A stretch of 64,000 bases of DNA. Source: CAG-390 sp045543615. Its GTDB lineage: Bacteria > Bacillota > Clostridia > Oscillospirales > CAG-272. A model generated the notes under the pieces. That model was not told the DNA's origin. It saw only the letters and a list, made by a program, of their open reading frames with translations, and made no database searches. The translations under genes were made by a program, and so were the position numbers. This document shows, in pieces, positions 36,203-41,368 of the stretch. The stretch is from positions 31,470 through 95,469 of the forward strand of contig JAZPXL010000020.1 in the NCBI GenBank assembly GCA_045543615.1, written 5' to 3'. Every line of letters begins with the position of its first letter. Position 1 is the stretch's first letter.

Positions 36203-36253
36203 AATGCAACCTCCTTTCGAGAAAAGGTAAATGAGCATAGTTGTATAACTTAT

Positions 36254-36282
36254 ATTATACACTTAAAATGATAAAAAGTAAA
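36254..36282 (-). promoter_or_regulatory. Promoter of the TTG-start lipoprotein
   Basis: Minus strand TTTACT (36282-36277), 17 bases, TATAAT (36259-36254). Confidence 0.8.
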
Positions 36283-36385
36283 GAGTTATTTTCGTCAATT
36301 TTCACTATTTATATATGATTGTTTGGGGTGGTTTTAGGGCAGAATAAAAAAATCAAAAAAAATTAAAAAAAGTTTGAAAAAAGGG

Positions 36386-36414
36386 TTGACAAACCAAGTT
36401 GCTTGTGGTATAAT
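36386..36414 (+). promoter_or_regulatory. Consensus promoter of the tRNA cluster
   Basis: TTGACA (36386-36391), 17 bases, TATAAT (36409-36414) with TGG extension, 29 bases before tRNA-Val. Confidence 0.92.
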
Positions 36415-36442
36415 AATGACCGTCGCCGATAAGGAGACAGAT

Positions 36443-36518
36443 GGGAGCATAGCTCAGCTGGGAGAGCATCTGCCTTACAAGCAGAGGGTCATAGGTTCGA
36501 GCCCTATTGTTCCCACCA
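36443..36518 (+). tRNA. tRNA-Val (UAC)
   Basis: A 76-base cloverleaf with encoded CCA. Anticodon loop CTTACAA gives UAC. Acceptor stem GGGAGCA/TGTTCCC has one G-T pair. Confidence 0.96.
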
Positions 36519-36525
36519 ATTAAAT

Positions 36526-36602
36526 GGCCCGGTAGCTCAGTTGGTTAGAGCGCCAGCCTGTCACGCTGGAGGTCGTGGGTTCGAGCCCCATCCGGGTCGC
36601 CA
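36526..36602 (+). tRNA. tRNA-Asp (GUC)
   Basis: 77 bases with encoded CCA. Anticodon loop CTGTCAC gives GUC. Acceptor GGCCCGG/CCGGGTC. Confidence 0.96.
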
Positions 36603-36630
36603 TTTAATAAAAATACAGCCCTTGCTGTAT

Positions 36631-36706
36631 GCCTCTGTAGCTCAGTTGGTAGAGCAGGGGACTGAAAATCCCCGTGTCGTTGGTTCAATTCCGACCGGAG
36701 GCACCA
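36631..36706 (+). tRNA. tRNA-Phe (GAA)
   Basis: 76 bases with encoded CCA. Anticodon loop CTGAAAA gives GAA. A small ATACAG hairpin lies before it (36613-36630). Confidence 0.96.
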
Positions 36707-36711
36707 TTTAT

Positions 36712-36787
36712 GCGGATTTAGCTCATTTGGTAGAGCGCAACCTTGCCAAGGTTGAGGTGGCGGGTTCGATCCCCGTAATCCGCTCCA
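36712..36787 (+). tRNA. tRNA-Gly (GCC)
   Basis: 76 bases with encoded CCA. Anticodon loop TTGCCAA gives GCC. Confidence 0.96.
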
Positions 36788-36793
36788 AAAAAC

Positions 36794-36816
36794 ACGGGTA
36801 CGAGATTCGTACCCGT
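36794..36816 (+). terminator. Hairpin between tRNA-Gly and tRNA-Cys
   Basis: ACGGGTACGA pairs with TCGTACCCGT, then TATTATTA. It could be a partial terminator or a processing signal. Confidence 0.55.
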
Positions 36817-36824
36817 TATTATTA

Positions 36825-36899
36825 GGCGCCATAGCCAAGCGGTAAGGCAGAAGTCTGCAAAACTTTTATTCCCCGGTCCGATTCCGGGTGGCGCCTCCA
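36825..36899 (+). tRNA. tRNA-Cys (GCA)
   Basis: 75 bases with encoded CCA. Anticodon loop CTGCAAA gives GCA. It is the last gene before the accessory zone. Confidence 0.95.
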
Positions 36900-36938
36900 A
36901 AAAGAGCAGGACACCAAAAGGTGTCCTGCTCTTTTTGG
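36898..36938 (+). terminator. Terminator of the tRNA cluster
   Basis: A strong stem (AAAAAGAGCAGGACACC with its complement) with an AAAA loop and a T-run. The same hairpin recurs near 39272. Confidence 0.9.
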
Positions 36939-36947
36939 ACGTGCTAC
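36898..36947 (+). repeat. Direct repeat, copy 1 (terminator plus GGACGTGCTAC)
   Basis: Nearly identical to 39271-39320 except that the loop is AAAA here and TTTT there. The two copies bracket the first three small ORFs of the accessory zone. Confidence 0.85.
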
Positions 36948-37122
36948 GCACGAACCGGACTGCGCTCGGCGTTTCAAGCAAAATCGGGCGCACTTCTCTT
37001 TACTTTTTCATCTGACTGCATTGGGAATCACAATGTAGCCGAATCCGGTTCGCATTCGCCACTCGGAGATCGGCAAGCTCGCTTGCCAGGCGTAGAGTGT
37101 GCGAATATTCGCCACAGGCGAA
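36940..37122 (+). repeat. Hairpin-rich intergenic stretch before the first small ORF
   Basis: No gene is seen between tRNA-Cys and 37201. It holds short hairpins: CGTGC-TAC-GCACG (36940-36952), GGCAAGC/GCTTGCC (37072-37087) and TTCGCC-ACA-GGCGAA (37108-37122). A 9-bp long-range inverted repeat joins 36951-36959 and 37044-37052. Confidence 0.75.
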
Positions 37123-37148
37123 ATTCCGGGAACGTGGCGCAAAACCTC

Positions 37149-37196
37149 TTGCAATCCCCCCCAATGTATGCTATAATAAAACCAGAAAGGTGGTGA
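37149..37196 (+). promoter_or_regulatory. Cassette 5' module A (promoter and RBS)
   Basis: A C-rich tract, then TGC-TATAAT (-10 at 37172-37177), then AGAAAGGTGGTGA just before the ATG. Nearly the same as the module at 37879-37925. Confidence 0.85.
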
Positions 37197-37200
37197 GAAT

Positions 37201-37566
37201 ATGAACACCAAGAATGTTAGTAAAACCAAAATATCTTTTTCCAAAATATCTTTTTTAATATTGCTTCTCCATTTTGTGTATGCGGCATTATTTGCAATTT
37301 TTATGTTGATTGCAGGATTGCTGGAGGAACCTTGTAACAGAGATGGAATTTACTTGGTGTTTTCGATAATTTCGATAGCCCTTCTTTGCTTTTTCCCATT
37401 TGCTGCAACCGGCATAAATAATGCAAGTATTGCTTTTCAAATTCTGGCATTGCTACAAAACGAATCTAAGGTCAAGAACATTGTTATGATGGCGATTGCA
37501 ATATCGTATGAAATTGCTGTTATTATATTCTTTATTTGGTTTTGGCAGGGCGCTATGGGAGTATAG
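37201..37566 (+). CDS. Small three-helix membrane protein, cassette ORF 1
   Basis: A 121-aa hydrophobic protein with about three membrane helices (about 15-42, 50-75, 92-116) and a short basic N-terminus. I recognise no family. It is A/T-rich in codon use compared with the housekeeping genes to the left. It is framed by the shared promoter/RBS module in front and the shared GGCATCTTTTTTGTCAAC module starting right at its stop codon. Confidence 0.7.
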   Translation: MNTKNVSKTKISFSKISFLILLLHFVYAALFAIFMLIAGLLEEPCNRDGIYLVFSIISIALLCFFPFAATGINNASIAFQILALLQNESKVKNIVMMAIAISYEIAVIIFFIWFWQGAMGV

Positions 37567-37593
37567 CGGCATCTTTTTTGTCAACACGTCTCC
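37567..37593 (+). repeat. Cassette 3' module, copy 1
   Basis: GGCATCTTTTTTGTCAAC followed by ACGTCTCC, directly after the stop codon. Copies follow ORFs 3 and 4; shortened or diverged forms follow ORFs 2 and 5. Confidence 0.8.
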
Positions 37594-37631
37594 AAAAATT
37601 AAAGCGACCTTTCGAGGTCGCTTTAATTTTT
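37593..37631. terminator. Terminator hairpin after cassette ORF 1
   Basis: AAAAATTAAAGCGACC pairs with GGTCGCTTTAATTTTT across TTTCGA. Confidence 0.85.
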
Positions 37632-37633
37632 AT

Positions 37634-37857
37634 CCAAGCCGACGAAGGAGGCTTGGTATGTAATCAACGCGCTTGCGCGTTGTATGTAATTGCGACGGAG
37701 TCGCGCAGTATGGCATCACGCGCAAGCGTGTATAAATTCGTCGGCTTGATAACATACAACACTTCGTGTTGATTCCATACCGCAACAAGTTGCGGATTAC
37801 ATTCAAGGCTACGCCTTGATTTCATCCACGCCTTCGGCGTGATGTGCGCTTCGCGCA
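37634..37857. repeat. Clustered three-base-loop hairpins, array 1
   Basis: At least eight hairpins in 224 bases, mostly with 5-7 bp stems and 3-4 base loops: near 37665, 37692, 37717, 37757, 37780, 37804, 37827 and 37845. Spacers in the left half read GTATGTAAT or GTATGGCAT; those in the right half read ATTCCATAC or ATTACATTC, their reverse complement. A 12-bp inverted repeat (37635-37646 with 37737-37748) encloses the left half. Each hairpin sequence is different, so this is not a simple tandem repeat. Confidence 0.85.
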
Positions 37858-37878
37858 AACGAATTTTTCCTGACCTCT

Positions 37879-37925
37879 TGCGCTCCCCCCCAATGTATGC
37901 TATAATAAACTCAGAAAGGCGGTGG
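37879..37925 (+). promoter_or_regulatory. Cassette 5' module B (promoter and RBS)
   Basis: TGC-TATAAT (-10 at 37901-37906) and AGAAAGGCGGTGG before the ATG at 37930. The upstream TGCGCTCCCCCC tract matches module A closely. Confidence 0.85.
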
Positions 37926-37929
37926 AGAT

Positions 37930-38406
37930 ATGCTCATAAAAAAACAAGATTGTACAATGGACATTGATATTAAGAAAACAAAAGAGTATTATCAAACACA
38001 TTCACTTTGTGATTGTCCCTGCTGTCGAAATTATTATGCTCAAGTAAAACAAAGGTTTCAATTAGTGGATGAGTTATTGTCTGAATTTGGGGTGTCTATC
38101 GAGTGCCCTGACGAGCTTGGAAGTGTAGAATGGAAAGACGAAATTCTATACATTTTCGCTTCGTATACCGTGTGTGGAAAAATCTTGGAACTTGATAAAT
38201 ACGAAATTGATATAAATGATGGCGGGTTGTTTTTGAAAATTGTCATTGGTGATGACTATGTTCCAAACGAACAGAAAACGGATTATTTTGTTGTAACGAT
38301 TTACAATATAATTTTGCCTTGGGTGTTAAATGAGCCCTTTCCTACATCCGTTCCTTACAAAAATAGCTTTTTCGATAAAATCAAGTCGTTGTTTTTAAAA
38401 AAATAA
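37930..38406 (+). CDS. Small soluble protein with CDCPCC motif, cassette ORF 2
   Basis: A 158-aa acidic protein. The N-terminal IKKTKEYYQTHSLCDCPCCRNYYAQVKQ is a helix with three closely spaced Cys that may bind a metal. The rest is alpha/beta with VEWKDEILYIFASY and LFLKIVIGDDY. It resembles a widespread but uncharacterised Firmicutes family; I cannot assign a role. No signal peptide. It is framed by the shared modules, but its 3' module stops after the T-run. Confidence 0.65.
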   Translation: MLIKKQDCTMDIDIKKTKEYYQTHSLCDCPCCRNYYAQVKQRFQLVDELLSEFGVSIECPDELGSVEWKDEILYIFASYTVCGKILELDKYEIDINDGGLFLKIVIGDDYVPNEQKTDYFVVTIYNIILPWVLNEPFPTSVPYKNSFFDKIKSLFLKK

Positions 38407-38453
38407 TAGGCATCTTTTTGCACGTGCTACGCACATCTCGCTACGTGCTCTGT
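38407..38453 (+). repeat. Truncated cassette 3' module with hairpins
   Basis: GGCATCTTTTT runs straight into GCACGTGCTACGCAC, a hairpin sequence like the one at 36940, then CGCTACGTGC. Confidence 0.65.
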
Positions 38454-38455
38454 GC

Positions 38456-38580
38456 GCCAAAGGTGCAACTGCTTGAAAGTTGCGCATTCATGCCGTCGGG
38501 GACGCCGGTCCCTACATTTTTTCTTCAACGTATTGCGCCCCGCCAAAAGATATGCTATAATAAGACCAAGAAAGGCGGTG
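38456..38580 (+). repeat. 125-bp direct repeat, copy 1, with cassette 5' module C
   Basis: Runs from GCCAAAGG to AAAGGCGGTG and includes GACGCCGGTCCCTACATTTT and the -10 TATAAT at 38556-38561. Copy 2 (39347-39471) has the same length and few differences. Copy 3 (40822-40926) is diverged. Confidence 0.9.
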
Positions 38581-38585
38581 GAGAT

Positions 38586-39236
38586 ATGTTTAAGAGAATT
38601 TTTGCACTATTCATTTCGCTATTCACATTGGCAACATTTACAGGTTGTAATGATACAAACGTTGAGCCTTTGAGTGATGAAGAAAAAGCCGCGCTTGTAA
38701 GCAACAGCTTCTCTTCGGATACGTTTTTTAACGTCAAAGAGGGAGAAGACCTGACAAGCGAAGAGATAAGAGATGTTGTTTCAAATATCCCATCAGAAAA
38801 ATATGAGTCTTATCCCGACATACACAACATTCCACTTTCTGCAACACTCTACAAGGACGGAGAATCTATATTATTGGAGAGAAACGATCCCAGACTTATC
38901 GGGATCATCAATTTCTTTAACAACTGTGTTTATCATTCTCAATGCGCTTACACACAAGGACTGCTGTCCTTGGATTATCTTGAGGAAAACGTTACTGGTT
39001 CTGACTTCAGACTTGAACTGAAATACACACCGTGTAGCAATACAGCCCCCATGGCGTACGGCAAATCTACTACAGGGTGCGACACGATTATTATAACAAA
39101 TTCTTCCTCGGGCTTTACATTGATAGCTCACGAGATTCCCGGATATGATGGCCAGGAGGAGGCGTATCCTTACAGTGCTATAGGATTCGCTCCGTTGTAT
39201 AATAGTTACCCGTGGCTTGAGTTGTTTGGCTTTTGA
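38586..39236 (+). CDS. Lipoprotein of unknown function, cassette ORF 3
   Basis: A 216-aa lipoprotein: signal peptide with lipobox FTGC (Cys21), then a mixed alpha/beta domain with IPLSATLYKDGESILLERNDPRL and LIAHEIPGYDGQEEAYPYSAIG. No known family is recognised. The ATG at 38586 follows the shared RBS AAAGGCGGTGGAGAT; an upstream in-frame extension would translate the 125-bp repeat and is not coding. Confidence 0.7.
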   Translation: MFKRIFALFISLFTLATFTGCNDTNVEPLSDEEKAALVSNSFSSDTFFNVKEGEDLTSEEIRDVVSNIPSEKYESYPDIHNIPLSATLYKDGESILLERNDPRLIGIINFFNNCVYHSQCAYTQGLLSLDYLEENVTGSDFRLELKYTPCSNTAPMAYGKSTTGCDTIIITNSSSGFTLIAHEIPGYDGQEEAYPYSAIGFAPLYNSYPWLELFGF

Positions 39237-39246
39237 TATTGCGAAT

Positions 39247-39268
39247 GGCATCTTTTTTGTCAACTCAC
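39247..39268 (+). repeat. Cassette 3' module, copy 3
   Basis: GGCATCTTTTTTGTCAAC ten bases after the ORF 3 stop, then the second copy of the tRNA-terminator hairpin. Confidence 0.8.
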
Positions 39269-39270
39269 CT

Positions 39271-39320
39271 CAAAAAGAGCAGGACACCTTTTGGTGTCCT
39301 GCTCTTTTTGGACGTGCTAC
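39271..39320 (+). repeat. Direct repeat, copy 2 (terminator plus GGACGTGCTAC)
   Basis: Second copy of the hairpin after tRNA-Cys (36898-36947), with loop TTTT. It acts as the terminator of ORF 3. Confidence 0.85.
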
Positions 39321-39346
39321 TCACAAAGCGCAACCCGGCTCCGCAC

Positions 39347-39471
39347 GCCAAAGGTACAACTGCTTGAAAGTTGCGCATTTGGACCGTCGAGGACGCCGGT
39401 CCCTACATTTTTTCTTCAACGTATTGCGCCCCGCCAAAAGATATGCTATAATAAGACCAAGAAAGGCGGTG
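39347..39471 (+). repeat. 125-bp direct repeat, copy 2, with cassette 5' module D
   Basis: Same extent as copy 1. The -10 TATAAT is at 39447-39452, followed by GAAAGGCGGTG. Confidence 0.9.
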
Positions 39472-39476
39472 ATATG

Positions 39477-40004
39477 ATGAGCAGTTATAATGGAATATCT
39501 ATATCTGAATATCGTTTGCCCATTATGTATATAATTTACATTCTTCTTGCTGTTGCTCTTATTATTGCTGCATTATTTTTACTTTGTCAAATATTAAACA
39601 ATCAAAATAAAAAAACGATTCAAAGAATAAAAGAATTACGTAAAAAAGCCGTAACCGATGAGCAGGCTGCCAAGCAATTAGCAAAAATGGAACGAAAAAT
39701 CAAGAGGCGACGAAAGAAAAACAGAGGCGATTTGATTTTTTACGTATTTCTTTTCGCTTTGGTAATTGGATTTGAGTTATTCATTGTTATTGGCGGCATA
39801 GCCCCCTTGGTAACCGATCATATTGTTAAAGACTATGTTGTATATACAGGAGAAATAAAAGTTTGCGATAACTTTAAGCGTCCTTATATTGAGCTTGAAG
39901 ATGGGACAATTGTAAGAGGTGGTACAGAACTTACAGAAGAAGACACCTACGGAACGGTTGTATATGCCAAAAGAAGCAAAATAGCACTTGGTGGTGAAAA
40001 ATAA
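39477..40004 (+). CDS. Small membrane protein with charged coiled coil, cassette ORF 4
   Basis: A 175-aa protein: one membrane helix (about 15-40), a strongly basic coiled-coil stretch (about 42-80, with KMERKIKRRRKK), a second membrane helix (about 86-110) and a small external beta domain ending YGTVVYAKRSK. No family is recognised. Two ATGs are adjacent; 39477 keeps the same distance to the RBS as in ORF 3. Confidence 0.65.
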   Translation: MSSYNGISISEYRLPIMYIIYILLAVALIIAALFLLCQILNNQNKKTIQRIKELRKKAVTDEQAAKQLAKMERKIKRRRKKNRGDLIFYVFLFALVIGFELFIVIGGIAPLVTDHIVKDYVVYTGEIKVCDNFKRPYIELEDGTIVRGGTELTEEDTYGTVVYAKRSKIALGGEK

Positions 40005-40032
40005 AGCGGCTTCTTTTTTGTCAACACGTCTC
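40005..40032 (+). repeat. Cassette 3' module, copy 4
   Basis: GGCTTCTTTTTTGTCAAC followed by ACGTCTC right after the stop, matching copy 1. Confidence 0.8.
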
Positions 40033-40036
40033 AAAA

Positions 40037-40067
40037 AAATCCTGAAAGCTCTGCTTTCAGGATTTTT
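40037..40067. terminator. Terminator hairpin after cassette ORF 4
   Basis: AAAATCCTGAAAGC pairs with GCTTTCAGGATTTT around TCT, with a T-run. Confidence 0.88.
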
Positions 40068-40071
40068 TCAT

Positions 40072-40220
40072 TTGTGTCCGCAGGACACAACATCATTTGA
40101 GCGTCAGCTCAACATCATTCCGCCGTAGGCGGACACAAATGAACGAGGTTGCACTTCGTGCAAATGATGTGCTTCGCAATGATGTGATGCTTCGCATCAA
40201 TGATGTTGCGCTTCGCGCAA
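40072..40220. repeat. Clustered three-base-loop hairpins, array 2
   Basis: Hairpins at 40072-40090, 40097-40112, 40120-40132, 40149-40163, 40170-40178 (weak), 40185-40199 and 40206-40220. The left ones are separated by CATCAT, the right ones by ATGATG, so the array has two inverted halves about a centre near 40140. The last hairpin and the following GCGCAAACGAATTTT are shared with the end of array 1. Confidence 0.88.
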
Positions 40221-40254
40221 ACGAATTTTGCCCCTCAGGTCTTGAAAAACACCG

Positions 40255-40290
40255 AAAACTGTGCTATAATAAAACCAGAAAGGCGGTGGG
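40255..40290 (+). promoter_or_regulatory. Cassette 5' module E (promoter and RBS)
   Basis: TGC-TATAAT (-10 at 40265-40270) then AAAACCAGAAAGGCGGTGGG before the ATG at 40294. Confidence 0.85.
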
Positions 40291-40293
40291 ATT

Positions 40294-40722
40294 ATGAAAA
40301 ACAAAAAATTACTTTTCATTATACTCGGTGTTTTAGTAGTTTGCTTTGTTGGAGCTACTTTTTTCTTTGTATCTCAAGGAATTTTGGCCTCAAATAAGGA
40401 ACAGAAATATGTTGACTTTTATCGGAACGAAGCAGAAGAATATATTAAAGCGAATTCTGAAATGTTAAACAAGTACGGAGATGATTTTTCCGTTGACTTT
40501 GACAACTCAGTTACATATTCCTTAAGCGAAGAGAGAGGATTTTTTGATAGATATATTGAGCTCTTTGCTCCCAAGGTCCCCGACACAATTGAGGAATTCA
40601 CCGATGGAATAGATGCAATAAAATTCGGTTTTGAGATCAAAAGAGACAAATACGAAATAATTTTTGAGAAAAATAGCGATGGAGAGCTTGTTGTTACAAA
40701 TCTGTCGGAAAAAAACAAATAA
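40294..40722 (+). CDS. Small single-pass membrane protein, cassette ORF 5
   Basis: A 142-aa protein with an N-terminal membrane anchor (about 6-28, VCFVGATFFFVSQG) and an external alpha/beta domain. No lipobox and no known family. It is framed like ORFs 1-4, followed by a diverged 3' module (GACGTCTTTTTTGTCATT) and a hairpin at 40758-40781. Confidence 0.65.
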   Translation: MKNKKLLFIILGVLVVCFVGATFFFVSQGILASNKEQKYVDFYRNEAEEYIKANSEMLNKYGDDFSVDFDNSVTYSLSEERGFFDRYIELFAPKVPDTIEEFTDGIDAIKFGFEIKRDKYEIIFEKNSDGELVVTNLSEKNK

Positions 40723-40757
40723 TATTTCGACGTCTTTTTTGTCATTCGCCCGAACTC

Positions 40758-40781
40758 AAACGCACCCGAAAGGGTGCGTTT
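40758..40781. terminator. Hairpin after cassette ORF 5
   Basis: AAACGCACCC-GAAA-GGGTGCGTTT. The stem and following TTG-attgg closely resemble the hairpin at 48381. Confidence 0.75.
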
Positions 40782-40821
40782 TGTATTGGCAAACGTATCT
40801 GAAGCGCATCGCTCTCCGCAC

Positions 40822-40926
40822 GCCAAAGGTAAAACTGATTGAAAGTTGCGCATTCATGCCGTCGGGGACGACGGTCGCTGTGGTTTTCTCCAATCTCTTG
40901 CTTATCGCCACAAAGTGTGTTATAAT
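40822..40926 (+). repeat. 125-bp repeat, diverged copy 3
   Basis: Matches copies 1 and 2 from GCCAAAGG through GTCGGGGACG, then diverges but still ends in TGT-TATAAT (40921-40926). No intact ORF follows, only an AraC remnant. Confidence 0.7.
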
Positions 40927-40930
40927 AAAT

Positions 40931-41228
40931 TATGATTATTCGGACTATTGCGGAGAGACACCGTGGACGGAATTAATTGAGCAGTACATAGAAAAATAAG
41001 TGATAATTATAGGAGTTTGGGCTATCGCCAATACAATATATCAATGACATAAAGATGAGGAGGGGTATGTATTTGCTTGAGACTACGTCAAGGCCCGTCG
41101 GTGAGACAGCCTATGAGTGTGGATTTTCAGATTATCCCTATTTTTACAAGCGATTTGTGCGCAAGACAGGTCTGTCTCCTATGCGACGGGGACGGCAGAT
41201 TCATCAAAACCCACACTCGAGGAAATAG
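40931..41228 (+). pseudogene. Broken AraC-family regulator (C-terminal remnant)
   Basis: From 41013 the frame reads EFGLSPIQYINDIKMRRG and then MYLLETTSRPVGETAYECGF and YPYFYKRFVRKTGLSP, which is the end of the first and all of the second helix-turn-helix of an AraC protein, closing at TAG 41226-41228. A stop lies directly upstream. In another frame, 40952-40999 reads ETPWTELIEQYIEK, which looks like the start of an AraC DNA-binding domain. An internal deletion with frameshift explains both pieces. The sensor domain is missing. Confidence 0.75.
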
Positions 41229-41252
41229 CCACAAGAAAATGCAGGGGAAATA

Positions 41253-41282
41253 TTGAAATTATCAAACCGGTTGTGATATAAT
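41253..41282 (+). promoter_or_regulatory. Promoter of the large LRR lipoprotein
   Basis: TTGAAA (41253-41258), 18 bases, TATAAT (41277-41282) with TGA extension; an 86-base leader follows. Confidence 0.7.
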
Positions 41283-41368
41283 ATAAAAAATATGTTGAGT
41301 ATGTTTGTTGTGTTTTATATTAGTTTCTGCTTGTCGGCAGGAGAAAATTTTTTAATGGAGTTGTTGTT

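Noticed and set aside
36541..36993. Reading frames over the tRNA cluster
   Set aside because: These are the usual spurious frames through tRNA genes (for example RAPACHAGGRGFEP); the tRNAs explain the sequence.
38418..38585. Upstream in-frame extension of cassette ORF 3 (and likewise ORF 4)
   Set aside because: It would translate the 125-bp promoter repeat; the lipoprotein signal peptide and shared RBS fix the start at 38586.
36940..40930. Integron cassette array with attC sites
   Set aside because: The 3' modules lack the paired RYYYAAC/GTTRRRY core sites, each ORF has its own promoter, and no integron integrase is seen. Another exchange mechanism would be needed.
36900..41300. Insertion sequence or transposon
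   Set aside because: No transposase, terminal inverted repeats or target duplications were found anywhere in the zone.
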